From positions 173,895 through 237,894 of the forward strand of contig NZ_HE978541.1 in NCBI RefSeq assembly GCF_000311785.1: DNA of 64,000 bases, read 5' to 3'. A program made the position numbers and the translations under genes. This DNA is from Brevibacillus massiliensis (GTDB lineage: Bacteria; Bacillota; Bacilli; Brevibacillales; Brevibacillaceae). Below, piece after piece: positions 53,583 to 62,251 of this stretch. The notes under the pieces were generated by a model. It saw nothing but the letters and a program-made list of their open reading frames with translations. It searched no databases and had not been told where the DNA came from. The number at the start of each line of letters is the position of its first letter. Position 1 is the stretch's first letter.

Positions 53583-53797
53583 GTTCGGTGCGGTCATCTT
53601 GGCTGCAGGAATGTCCCGGCGAATGGGGGAACCAAAATTATTCCTGGATTTGAAGGGGGCGATTCATTATTGAGCGCCACGCAGAGAAATGAAAACGAAT
53701 TCCGGTTGAAAATCCCTTGTGGGGGATAGACATCGACACTCCAGAGGATCTGAAGAAATATTTAAATTATTTTTGCTTTGTGATATATTTAATTTGA
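53575..53797 (+). pseudogene. MocA/MobA-like molybdenum cofactor nucleotidyltransferase with internal deletion
   Basis: ATG 53575 opens MRKFGAVILAAGMSRRMGEPKLFL, the NTP-binding loop of MobA/MocA nucleotidyltransferases, but the frame stops at TGA 53671. From about 53699 another frame reads IPVENPLWGIDIDTPEDLKKY, the C-terminal end of the same family, stopping at 53795. Complete proteins are about 200 residues, so some 140 codons between are missing and the ends are in different frames. CO dehydrogenase needs molybdopterin cytosine dinucleotide, which MocA makes. A second copy elsewhere would be required. Confidence 0.8.
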
Positions 53798-53863
53798 TGA
53801 TTCATAACTATCAAAATTATTAGAATACGAGATGGTTAAAACAGGGAGGGGGATTTCAATTTT

Positions 53864-54730
53864 ATGATTCCGAATGCATTTGATTACTACTCACCGACGA
53901 CAGTGGAAGAAACGATTGGATTGCTGCAAAAATACGGTTACGAAGCGAAGATTTTGGCGGGCGGCCAGAGTTTGCTTCCCATGATGAAGTTGCGCGTTGC
54001 GATGCCGTCAGTTTTGGTTGATATCAATCATATTGACGATTTGCATGGCTGGCGTGAAGAGAATGGCTATTTGCGAATAGGGGCGTTGACAAGACATGTC
54101 GATCTCGAAAATGAACAACATTTGAAGGAGAGCTACCCGCTTTTATCGAAAACGGCGGAATGGATTGCGGACGTACCTGTTCGAAATCGGGGTACCATTT
54201 GCGGCTCTCTCGTCCATGCAGATCCGAGTTCTGACTGGGGAGCGGCAATGATTGCCCTGCATGCGGATGTTGAGGTAATCGGTCCATCAGGTATACGGCG
54301 TGTTTTTATCGATGATTTTTTTGTCGATACATTCACCGCGTCGCTTGAGATGGATGAGATTGCATCGGCCGTTTTGATCCCCTCCCCGATTGGCCGTGTT
54401 GGAGCGCGCTACATGAAATTAGAACGTAAAGCAGGAGATTTTGCGATTGTTGGAGTCGCGTTACATGTTATCAAAGCAAATGATGGAACCGTTCTTGATA
54501 GTGGCATTGGTTTGTGCGCATGTGGGGATGTTCCTGTTCGGGCGAAAAAGGCTGAGGAATGGCTAATTGGACGCCCCTTAGATAAGGAAACGATTAAACA
54601 GGCTTCGCTTCTGGCCCAAGAAGACGCGAATCCGGCTACGGATTTGCGCGGCAGTGCAGAGTACAAGCGAGATTTGGTCAGGGTCTTTGTAAAGCGAGGG
54701 CTTGAAGAAATTGCTGATGAACTCCGCTAG
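53864..54730 (+). CDS. coxM: Carbon monoxide dehydrogenase medium subunit (FAD)
   Basis: 288 residues of the FAD-binding subunit of molybdenum hydroxylases. FAD motifs AGGQSLLPMMKLR near residue 32 and NRGTICGSLVHADPSSDW in the middle. The C-terminal CO-dehydrogenase flavoprotein domain follows, with YMKLERKAGDFAIVGVA. It passes electrons from the iron-sulfur subunit to the acceptor (quinone side). ATG 53864 follows GGGAGGGGG at a wide spacing of about 11. It leads the order M-S-L typical of form I CO dehydrogenase. Confidence 0.93.
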   Translation: MIPNAFDYYSPTTVEETIGLLQKYGYEAKILAGGQSLLPMMKLRVAMPSVLVDINHIDDLHGWREENGYLRIGALTRHVDLENEQHLKESYPLLSKTAEWIADVPVRNRGTICGSLVHADPSSDWGAAMIALHADVEVIGPSGIRRVFIDDFFVDTFTASLEMDEIASAVLIPSPIGRVGARYMKLERKAGDFAIVGVALHVIKANDGTVLDSGIGLCACGDVPVRAKKAEEWLIGRPLDKETIKQASLLAQEDANPATDLRGSAEYKRDLVRVFVKRGLEEIADELR

Positions 54731-54778
54731 CATGGTTGTTTGTTACCGATACATGAAACAGGGAGGGACAATGATTTT

Positions 54779-55291
54779 ATGCAGATAAGTGTAACTGTAA
54801 ACGGACGTGTTTATGAATCGGATGTCGAGCCCCGCACGTTGCTTATCTATTACATCAGGGAACACCTGAGACTGACGGGTGCGCATGTCGGATGTGATAC
54901 GACAAGTTGCGGAGCGTGCACTGTATTACTAAACGGAAAGGCTGTCAAATCTTGTACCGTGTTGGCAGTACAAGCTAACGGACAAGAAATCATGACTGTA
55001 GAAGGACTCGAACGTGATGGTGAACTGCATCCTTTGCAAAAAGCATTTTGGGAAGAGCATGGTCTCCAATGCGGATATTGCACACCGGGAATGATCATGA
55101 CAGCATGTGAACTGTTAGAACGAAATCCTTTTCCTACAGAGGAGGAAGTTCGCAAAGGTATCTCTGGAAATGTATGTCGATGCACAGGTTATGTGAACAT
55201 CATAAAAGCAATCCAGTCAGCAGGACATATGATCGCACAGCAAGATAAGGAACCTAAGAATCAATCGGAGGTGGTTCCCAGTGGCAATTAA
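54779..55291 (+). CDS. coxS: Carbon monoxide dehydrogenase small subunit (two 2Fe-2S)
   Basis: 170 residues. The plant-ferredoxin-type cluster is held by [22 protein letters not shown]-like cysteines (about residues 40-62). The second cluster sits in [10 protein letters not shown] and [12 protein letters not shown]. It wires the molybdenum site to FAD. The start is uncertain; ATG 54779 fits the family N-terminus ([10 protein letters not shown]) and has GGGAGGG 11 bases before, like coxM. It overlaps coxL by 11 bases. Confidence 0.93.
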   Translation: MQISVTVNGRVYESDVEPRTLLIYYIREHLRLTGAHVGCDTTSCGACTVLLNGKAVKSCTVLAVQANGQEIMTVEGLERDGELHPLQKAFWEEHGLQCGYCTPGMIMTACELLERNPFPTEEEVRKGISGNVCRCTGYVNIIKAIQSAGHMIAQQDKEPKNQSEVVPSGN

Positions 55292-57632
55292 TCAAACTGA
55301 ACTTCGGCCGATGGGGAAATCGATTCATCGGAAAGAAGACCCCCGGTTTATTAGAGGTCAAGGTAAATATCTAGACGACATTGTATTGCCAAACATGTTG
55401 TATATGAGTATCGTACGCAGTCCCTATGCTCATGCAAAGATTAAAAGCATAAATACCGAAGCCGCTAAACAGGTTCCCGGAGTGAAATTAATCATCACCG
55501 GTGAAGATTTGGCAAAGATGAATCTTGCTTGGATGCCAACTATGAACGGGGATGTACAAATGGTACTGGCTACCAATAAGGTGCTTTTCCAGTATCAAGA
55601 AGTGGTGGCAGTAGTCGCTGAGACCCGTGGCGCAGCGGTGGATGCAGCTCAATTGGTTGAGGTTGAATATGAGGCGCTGCCTGTCATAGTTGACCCGTTC
55701 CGCGCGTTACAGCCGGATGCTCCTGTATTGCGGGATGATCGTGAAAAGAAAAGCAATCATATCTGGCACTGGGAAGCGGGAGATCAAGAAAGCACAGAAG
55801 AAATTTTCAAAAATGCTCCTGTGGTAGTCAGTCAAGACGTGCGTTTTCAACGAGTTCACCCGTCTCCGTTGGAACCATGTGGATGTATCGCTGATTACAA
55901 AAAGGGAACAGGCAGATTGACATGGTATGTCACTTCACAGGCACCACATGCGCATCGAACAATATTGGCTATGATAAGTGGTCTGCCTGAACATAAGATT
56001 CAAGTCATTTCTCCAGACGTTGGAGGAGGTTTCGGAAACAAAGTTCCTGTCTATCCGGGATATGTATGTGCCCTCGTTGCTTCCATACAATTGGGAATTC
56101 CGGTCAAATGGGTTGAAACCCGCACGGAAAACATTGCAAGCACTGGTTTCGCACGTGATTATCATATGACGTCTGAGATCGCTGCTGATGAAAACGGAAA
56201 GGTATTAGCATTACGAGTGAAAACGATTGCAGACCACGGCGCGTTTGACGCTGCGGCGGATCCTACCAAGTTTCCTGCCGGATTGTTCAGCATCGTAACC
56301 GGTTCCTATGATTTTAAGCAAGCGTTTGTTGAGGTGGACGGCGTTTATACCAATAAGGCACCGGGTGGAGTCGCCTATCGTTGTTCGTTTCGTGTCACGG
56401 AAGCAGCTTATTTAATCGAACGAACGATGGATATATTAGCACGAAAATTAGGCATGGATCCTGCCGAACTGAGATTGCTCAATTTTATCAGGAAAGATCA
56501 GTTTCCCTATCAGTCTCCGACAGGATGGACATATGACAGCGGAGATTATGAGAAGACATTTAGGCTGGCCCTGGAAAAAATCGGTTATCACGAATTGCGA
56601 AAAGAACAGGCGGAGAAACGCGCCCGCGGCGAATTAATGGGAATCGGTATCTCTACATTCACGGAAATTGTTGGTGCTGGTCCTTCCCATTCATTCGATA
56701 TCATGGGGATCAAAATGTTTGACAGTGCTGAAATTCGTGTGCATCCGACCGGAAAAGTGATTGCCCGATTGGGAGTGCGACATCAGGGACAAGGCCATGA
56801 AACGACTTTCGCGCAAATCATCGGAGAAGAACTGGGATTAACCGCAGATGACGTGTTGATTGAAGAAGGTGATACAGATACTGCTCCCTACGGCTTGGGG
56901 ACATATGCAAGCCGCAGTACACCAACAGCAGGAGGAGCTGCAGCACTATGTGCGCGGCGCATCCGGGACAAGGCAAGGAAAATTGCTGCTCACCTGCTGG
57001 AAGTGGGTGACGAGGATATTTCGTGGAATGGAGAGTCATTCGAAGTTAAGGGGACCCCGTCCCGAAAGGTTACGATGGGCGAAGTCGCGTTGGCTGCCTA
57101 TACGAATGTGCCGGAAGGCATGGAGCCTGGTCTGGAAGCTACTTATTATTACGATCCCCCCAATCTGACATTCCCACATGGGGCCTACATTGCGGTTGTG
57201 GATATTGATAAAGGTACCGGAGTTGTTAAAGTACGCCGTTTCCTGGCAGTCGATGACTGTGGAAACGTGATTAACCCTATGATCGTGGAAGGACAGATTC
57301 ATGGTGGTTTGACGGAAGGTTTTGCAATTGCGTTTATGCAAGACATTCCTTTTGACGAGGACGGAAACTGCTTGGCTCCTAACTGGATGGATTATCTTGT
57401 TCCGACTTCCCTTGATACGCCGAATTGGGAAACAGACCGAACGATTACCCCATCGCCACATCATCCAATCGGTGCAAAAGGAGTGGGAGAATCACCCAAT
57501 GTCGGTTCCCCGGCAGCCTTCGTCAATGCTGTTGTGGATGCTCTTGAACCGTTTGGTGTCGAACATATCGACATGCCGATTTTTCCTTGGAAAGTTTGGG
57601 AGATTTTGCGTCAGAACGGGGTAGCTGAATAA
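55281..57632 (+). CDS. coxL: Aerobic carbon monoxide dehydrogenase large subunit, form I
   Basis: 783 residues of molybdenum hydroxylase. The key diagnostic is the active-site loop AYRCSFR at residues 365-371, where C368 carries the copper of the Mo-S-Cu centre; form II (CoxL-like) enzymes do not have it. The active-site Glu is E737 in [12 protein letters not shown]. Start region [23 protein letters not shown] is typical. It oxidises CO with water to CO2, electrons going to CoxS. GTG 55281 follows GGAGGTGG inside coxS. Confidence 0.95.
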   Translation: MAINQTELRPMGKSIHRKEDPRFIRGQGKYLDDIVLPNMLYMSIVRSPYAHAKIKSINTEAAKQVPGVKLIITGEDLAKMNLAWMPTMNGDVQMVLATNKVLFQYQEVVAVVAETRGAAVDAAQLVEVEYEALPVIVDPFRALQPDAPVLRDDREKKSNHIWHWEAGDQESTEEIFKNAPVVVSQDVRFQRVHPSPLEPCGCIADYKKGTGRLTWYVTSQAPHAHRTILAMISGLPEHKIQVISPDVGGGFGNKVPVYPGYVCALVASIQLGIPVKWVETRTENIASTGFARDYHMTSEIAADENGKVLALRVKTIADHGAFDAAADPTKFPAGLFSIVTGSYDFKQAFVEVDGVYTNKAPGGVAYRCSFRVTEAAYLIERTMDILARKLGMDPAELRLLNFIRKDQFPYQSPTGWTYDSGDYEKTFRLALEKIGYHELRKEQAEKRARGELMGIGISTFTEIVGAGPSHSFDIMGIKMFDSAEIRVHPTGKVIARLGVRHQGQGHETTFAQIIGEELGLTADDVLIEEGDTDTAPYGLGTYASRSTPTAGGAAALCARRIRDKARKIAAHLLEVGDEDISWNGESFEVKGTPSRKVTMGEVALAAYTNVPEGMEPGLEATYYYDPPNLTFPHGAYIAVVDIDKGTGVVKVRRFLAVDDCGNVINPMIVEGQIHGGLTEGFAIAFMQDIPFDEDGNCLAPNWMDYLVPTSLDTPNWETDRTITPSPHHPIGAKGVGESPNVGSPAAFVNAVVDALEPFGVEHIDMPIFPWKVWEILRQNGVAE

Positions 57633-57660
57633 TTTAAAAGTAAGGAAGTTCTGTGTATGA

Positions 57661-57706
57661 GAGGAGGATGGTCTGACGGGGGACTCCCCGTCAGACACTC
57701 TATATG
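57661..57706 (+). promoter_or_regulatory. Ribosome site separated from coxF start by a perfect hairpin
   Basis: GAGGAGG (57661-57667) lies 36 bases before ATG 57704, beyond the working distance. Between them GTCTGACGGGG (57671-57681) pairs perfectly with CCCCGTCAGAC (57686-57696) around GACT. Folding removes 26 bases and leaves 10 between site and start, a normal distance. A frame ATG-GTC-TGA starts at 57668. No T tract follows. Confidence 0.65.
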
Positions 57707-58675
57707 GTTAATATCTGGAAAGAAGCAGCTCGATTAGAAGAAACACGGGAACCGTTTGCTGTTGTTACCGTTATTCGAAGCGTAAAACCCACTTCAGCTG
57801 TTGTCGGTGCAAAAGCGTTGATTAAATCATCGGGAGAGATGATAGGTTTTGTTGGCGGTCAATGTACACAATCCCTCGTAATTTCACAAGCATTGAAATG
57901 TATCGAAAAAGGGATCAGTCAGATTGTGCTGATCACGTCTGATACACCGCAGACCCGTACGGACGATATAATCGTTTTGCCGATGACCTGCCACTCGGAG
58001 GGGACAGTTGAATTGTTTATTGAGCCAAAGATTCCGGCGCCCGTTTTACTGATTATCGGTCATTCTCCAATTGCTGACTATTTGAAAAAAACAGCGGCTT
58101 ACCTGGATTTTCAAATTAGAACCGTGGGATTGGAAAATGTACATTCTGAAGGCACATCCAGCCTTTCCGGATTCACGGAAACCATTCAAGCGAATCTGTC
58201 ACCGGGAGCATTTGTAGTTGTCGCATCAATGGGTCTTTATGATGTTGAAAGCATTCGGGCGTTACAAGGCTTTGCGCTTTCTTATGTGGGTTTGGTTACA
58301 AGTCCCAAAAGACGAGAAGCAGTATTGAACGATTTGAAGAACCAGGGAGTTTCGGAAGAGTTTTGTTCCTTTATTTCTGCTCCGGTAGGATTAGATTTGG
58401 GTGCTGTTGACCCTGCCGAAATTGCGATTACGATATTGGCGGAAATAATCGAATACAGAAGGAAGAGACGTACTTTTGCTCCCTTTACGTCACATGTAAT
58501 AGAGAACAAGACGCGGCGGGAAGTGATCGATCCGATTTGTCATATGGTGGTGGATTTGAATACGACTCTCCATAAAGCGGAATACCAAGGCAAGGAATAT
58601 GGTTTTTGTTGTCCGCGTTGTCGCCAGGAATTTTTGAATAAACCAGAAAAATATGCATACACGGTAGAAGTGTAA
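57704..58675 (+). CDS. coxF: XdhC/CoxF-family maturation protein with C-terminal YHS domain
   Basis: 323 residues. XdhC N-terminus (REPFAVVTVIRSVKPTSAVVGAKALI, GFVGGQCTQSLV), a Rossmann-like part (VLLIIGHSPIADYLKKTAAYL, LVTSPKRREAV, APVGLDLGAVDPAEIAITILAEI) and an added YHS domain at residues about 278-323 (DPICHMVVDLNTTLHKAEYQGKEYGFCCPRCRQEF). YHS domains bind metal, often copper or heavy metals; here it might take part in copper handling for the Mo-Cu site (inference). No start upstream is possible because of TGA 57674 in frame. Confidence 0.87.
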   Translation: MVNIWKEAARLEETREPFAVVTVIRSVKPTSAVVGAKALIKSSGEMIGFVGGQCTQSLVISQALKCIEKGISQIVLITSDTPQTRTDDIIVLPMTCHSEGTVELFIEPKIPAPVLLIIGHSPIADYLKKTAAYLDFQIRTVGLENVHSEGTSSLSGFTETIQANLSPGAFVVVASMGLYDVESIRALQGFALSYVGLVTSPKRREAVLNDLKNQGVSEEFCSFISAPVGLDLGAVDPAEIAITILAEIIEYRRKRRTFAPFTSHVIENKTRREVIDPICHMVVDLNTTLHKAEYQGKEYGFCCPRCRQEFLNKPEKYAYTVEV

Positions 58676-58795
58676 CATTGCTTCGGTTGGAATACGTCAA
58701 ACATTTTCAAAACAAAAATCCAAAAGAGCAACTTCACCCTGGAATTGTCTGAACCAAATTGGTAGCTGCTCTTATTATACAAGGAGGAATTATCA

Positions 58796-59281
58796 TTGAA
58801 GAATTACAGTGGTGATTTTACAATTCCGGTGTCCCGCGAAATGGTATGGAATTTTATTATGGATCCGCACAAGGTGGGGCCATGTTTGCCAGATTTGTTA
58901 AAGATGGACGTATCTGACAACTTCAATTTTCGCGCAAAAGTGCGTGTTGGTCTAGGTCCAGTTCGTGGGTCATTTGATTTGGACACCGTTTTAACGGTAG
59001 AGGAACCGGAAAAGTCGGCTTCCATGTCGGTTAAGGGTGGAGGCATGGGAAGCGGGATCAATATGAGCGCAAAATTATTTTTGGAAGATCTGGAAGATCA
59101 GCAGGGTACTTTATTGAAATGGACTTGTGATGTTGTGGTCAGCGGTCCGATCGCCACTATTGGAGGACGTTTGATTGACGGGCAAGCTCGCAAGATTACG
59201 CAACAGGTGTTTGAGAACATTCAAAATGCGTTGGTCTCCTTGAAAAGCGAAGTTGCGGTAACAAAAGAGGAAACAGAATGA
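58796..59281 (+). CDS. coxG: CoxG-family carbon monoxide dehydrogenase accessory protein (SRPBCC fold)
   Basis: 161 residues, one SRPBCC/CoxG domain: GDFTIPVSREMVWNFIMDPHKVGPCLPDL, RVGLGPVRGSFDLD, GGMGSGINMSAKLFLED and GGRLIDGQARKITQQVFENI. CoxG is required in other carboxydotrophs for membrane attachment of the enzyme and electron flow to the quinone pool. TTG 58796 follows AAGGAGG. The stop overlaps coxD by four bases. Confidence 0.9.
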   Translation: MKNYSGDFTIPVSREMVWNFIMDPHKVGPCLPDLLKMDVSDNFNFRAKVRVGLGPVRGSFDLDTVLTVEEPEKSASMSVKGGGMGSGINMSAKLFLEDLEDQQGTLLKWTCDVVVSGPIATIGGRLIDGQARKITQQVFENIQNALVSLKSEVAVTKEETE

Positions 59282-60144
59282 ACGAAGAAATTAAGATTTT
59301 ACAAGAAGAAATGCGCCGAGCACGTTATGTAGCGGATCAGGCACTGACAACAGTACTGTATTTGGCGGAGCGTCTAGGGCGCTCCATTCTTATGGAAGGG
59401 CCTGCCGGCGTTGGAAAAACGGAATTGGCGAAAGTGATGGCGGAAATTCGCGGAGTTGAACTCATTCGATTGCAGTGTTATGAAGGATTGGATGCTGCCC
59501 ATGCTTTATATGATTGGGATTATCCAAAACAGTTGTTAACGGCACGTACTGTCATAGAAGGACAGGATCAAGGAAAGATCTCAACAGATATCTATACGGA
59601 GGAGTATTTGATAGAGCGTCCTCTTCTTAAAACATTGCGCAGAGAACCCTCGCCCGTTTTACTGATTGATGAGGTGGATCGGGCGGACGAGGAGTTTGAA
59701 GCGTTGCTATTGGAATTTTTGGCGGAATTTCAAATTACGATTCCGGAAATTGGTTCGTTCCGTGCTCAAAATCCACCTATGGTGATTCTGACTTCCAATC
59801 GTACCCGGGATCTTTCAGATGCTCTAAGAAGGCGTTGTCTATACTTTTGGCTTGACTATCCGAGCCTGGAACGCGAAGTAGAAATTATAAAATTGCGTGT
59901 GCCAGGATTAGCTGAAGAGTTGATCCGTCAAATTGTTCGGGCCGTGCGCCAAATGAGGCAGTGGTCTTTGTTAAAACCGCCTGGAATGGCCGAATCAATT
60001 GATTGGGCACAGGCATTAGAGGAGTTGGATACAGGTAAACTTGATGAAGAAATCATATCCCATACATTGGGGTGTGTTCTAAAGACGCAAGAAGATATGG
60101 AGTTTGTCTATCAGAAAGGTTTGACACTTCTATGGAAGTCCTAG
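59278..60144 (+). CDS. coxD: MoxR-type AAA+ ATPase CoxD
   Basis: 288 residues. Walker A EGPAGVGKTELAKVM, Walker B PVLLIDEVDRADEEFE, sensor 1 VILTSNRTRDLSDALRRRC. In Oligotropha CoxD builds the [CuSMoO2] centre by sulfuration and copper insertion into apo-CO dehydrogenase, with CoxE and CoxF. ATG 59278 overlaps coxG; the end overlaps coxE by 13 bases. Confidence 0.93.
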   Translation: MNEEIKILQEEMRRARYVADQALTTVLYLAERLGRSILMEGPAGVGKTELAKVMAEIRGVELIRLQCYEGLDAAHALYDWDYPKQLLTARTVIEGQDQGKISTDIYTEEYLIERPLLKTLRREPSPVLLIDEVDRADEEFEALLLEFLAEFQITIPEIGSFRAQNPPMVILTSNRTRDLSDALRRRCLYFWLDYPSLEREVEIIKLRVPGLAEELIRQIVRAVRQMRQWSLLKPPGMAESIDWAQALEELDTGKLDEEIISHTLGCVLKTQEDMEFVYQKGLTLLWKS

Positions 60145-61256
60145 ATGTTCTGCCAAGACAGGTTGGCCTTTTGTCTGGAAGGATCATAGAACAGGTACAA
60201 AGTTTTGCACCATTTCTAAGACAATACGGATTTCGGGTAGGAACTCCTGAAAGCCTGACGGCAATCGCCGCGTTATCGGCAATTGAGATCGAGTCGATGG
60301 AACAAGTTATGAATACAATGCGCTCCATCTATGTGAAAAATCCGGCAGAATGGGGGATATTTCCGAGCCTGTTCAAACGTCATTTCGGGATTTTACAGCA
60401 CCAATTGAAACAAACAACCGTTATGGAAGATGATACTGGACTACAACAATTGGGGAATTTCTCGGTTGAGACCTCTTCATCACTTCAGATTGAAGGAGCC
60501 ATGCTAAGAGCATACAATCCCGACCATGGTCAGCGTTACGCCCTTCAACTAATAAAAGAGGGTCAGTTAAGTCAAATCTTGTTTTGGACAAAGAAAGCTG
60601 CCCTTCAATTTGAAAGCCCGCGTAGCCGACGTTTACAAGCGGGCCGACGGGTTCAGATCGATTTTCGGCGAACATTGCGCAAAGCCATGAAAAATGGGGG
60701 AGATCCTTTTGTTATTTATCATCGCAAATATCGAAGGGCTCGCCCGAGAATTGTTATTGTGACAGATATTTCAGGGTCGATGAAAGAATATGCCAATTTT
60801 TTTACCACTATTGCCTGGGCATTTATGCACTCCAAGGCACGTGTGGAATCATTTGTGTTTAGTACAGATATAAAGCGTATCACACCGCTCTTATCACGTA
60901 AAATCGTCCAAGGCATTCCCTTTGAACAATTGATTGAGCTAAAAGGAGGTACACGTATTGGATTTTGTCTGTCACGTCTTGCCAATCGATATGGAAGTTT
61001 GTTACGGAGAAAGACATGCCTCATGATTGTTTCGGATGGATATGATACGGGAAATCCACAAATTTTAAAACGAGCGATGGAATCGCTTTCCGGGCAGGTA
61101 GGCAATATTGTATGGGTCAATCCGTTACTTGGGGAAGAAGGATATGAACCTGTGGCAACAGGAATGAGCACAGCTCTTCCTTATGTTGATCGATTTGTCG
61201 ATGTCCATGATCTGGAATCATGGATTGAGGCTGTTAGGCTGAATCTTTTTTCATAA
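60132..61256 (+). CDS. coxE: CoxE, VWA-domain partner of CoxD
   Basis: 374 residues. A helical N-terminal part precedes a DUF58/VWA-CoxE domain. The metal-ion-dependent adhesion motif is VIVTDISGSMKEY (DxSxS), followed by FVFSTDIKRITPLL, LKGGTRIGFCLSRL and IVSDGYDTGNP. MoxR/VWA pairs act as chaperones for metal-centre insertion. ATG 60132 is chosen from the family start MEVLDVLP; it overlaps the coxD stop. Confidence 0.9.
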   Translation: MEVLDVLPRQVGLLSGRIIEQVQSFAPFLRQYGFRVGTPESLTAIAALSAIEIESMEQVMNTMRSIYVKNPAEWGIFPSLFKRHFGILQHQLKQTTVMEDDTGLQQLGNFSVETSSSLQIEGAMLRAYNPDHGQRYALQLIKEGQLSQILFWTKKAALQFESPRSRRLQAGRRVQIDFRRTLRKAMKNGGDPFVIYHRKYRRARPRIVIVTDISGSMKEYANFFTTIAWAFMHSKARVESFVFSTDIKRITPLLSRKIVQGIPFEQLIELKGGTRIGFCLSRLANRYGSLLRRKTCLMIVSDGYDTGNPQILKRAMESLSGQVGNIVWVNPLLGEEGYEPVATGMSTALPYVDRFVDVHDLESWIEAVRLNLFS

Positions 61257-61272
61257 ATCGGAGGGATGAGTC

Positions 61273-62133
61273 ATGTCGTTCTTCCCATTCATCCTACAAT
61301 CCGACTCGGCATGGAACGTGGATTTGATATTTCTAATTTCATTCCTGTTCATAGGATATGTGTTGCTAACAGGAGATTGGCTTGGACGCTTAGTTCCTGG
61401 GGAAACCAAAGTCTCCTCGAAGCAAAAGGCATGCTTTGCGATCGGTTTGCTGCTGTTCTTGATTTGTTGGGCAAGTCCGCTGTATCTGTTAAGCCATGTG
61501 ATCTTCAGCATACACATGCTGCAGATGAGTATCCTTTACTTTTTTGCCACTCCGCTGCTGATTTTGGGGATTCCCGCAGGAATTCTGCAGCCTTTTCGAA
61601 AGTTCATTTTTTTTCAAAAAGTTTGGCGGTTTTTGACGCGCTCCGTAATAGCCCTCATAATGTTCAATGGGCTTTTTATTCTTTACCACATACCAGTGGT
61701 GATGGATGAAATCATGACGAACCGGATGTTACATACTGGATTTTATGGCCTACTCTTGGTCTCATCTGTCTGGTTATGGTGGCCCGTTGTCAATCCGATC
61801 ATGAAAAACCGATTGCAGGACAAACAAAGGAAAAAATTCGCTCGGGCAAACACTTTGGTGCTCATGCCGGCGTGTTTGCTTCTTCTATCTTCTTTTGTAA
61901 AATATGATGTATTTGTTCATGTGCAAACGCAAATGAACATGTTTGGACTATGCTATCCGCACCCGATCGATCTCGAGGATTTGTTGCAAGTTCATTATTT
62001 AACACCCGTTTATGATCAGAAATTGGGTGGTCTGATCATGATGGTTCTTCATAAGTTGTCCTTTATGGTAGTGGAAAGAACAAGCTCTTATCAAATACGA
62101 CAGGGGAAACGGTTGGAGGTCATTGTTGATTGA
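61273..62133 (+). CDS. ctaG: CtaG-type cytochrome c oxidase assembly protein
   Basis: 286 residues with seven or so membrane helices (LIFLISFLFIGYVLL, ACFAIGLLLFLICWASPLYLL, HVIFSIHMLQMSILYFFATPLLILGIPAG and more). The caa3_CtaG family helps assemble heme-copper oxidases, probably through copper at CuA/CuB. ATG 61273 follows GGAGGGATG, only 16 bases after coxE, so it belongs to the cox operon. The last 30 residues (VLHKLSFMVVERTSSYQIRQ) diverge from the usual helical end after DQKLGGLIM. Confidence 0.87.
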   Translation: MSFFPFILQSDSAWNVDLIFLISFLFIGYVLLTGDWLGRLVPGETKVSSKQKACFAIGLLLFLICWASPLYLLSHVIFSIHMLQMSILYFFATPLLILGIPAGILQPFRKFIFFQKVWRFLTRSVIALIMFNGLFILYHIPVVMDEIMTNRMLHTGFYGLLLVSSVWLWWPVVNPIMKNRLQDKQRKKFARANTLVLMPACLLLLSSFVKYDVFVHVQTQMNMFGLCYPHPIDLEDLLQVHYLTPVYDQKLGGLIMMVLHKLSFMVVERTSSYQIRQGKRLEVIVD

Positions 62134-62167
62134 AGTCATGTTTCGGGAATAGAGAAAATCAAAAACT

Positions 62168-62190
62168 GCTCTTCAAGAAGAGCCTTTTTT
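62168..62190 (+). terminator. Intrinsic terminator of the cox operon
   Basis: GCTCTTC (62168-62174) pairs with GAAGAGC (62177-62183), two bases between, then six T at 62185-62190. It is the first terminator seen after coxM. Confidence 0.8.
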
Positions 62191-62251
62191 AAAAATATTT
62201 GGTAAGATAGGGGGGATAAGGAAAGAAACCCACTTGTGAAGGAGGAAGATC

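Noticed and set aside
61900-62133. Frameshift in the last part of ctaG
   Set aside because: The end is unlike family members, but the other frames give only fragments and none restores the usual terminal helix clearly, so no frameshift is called.
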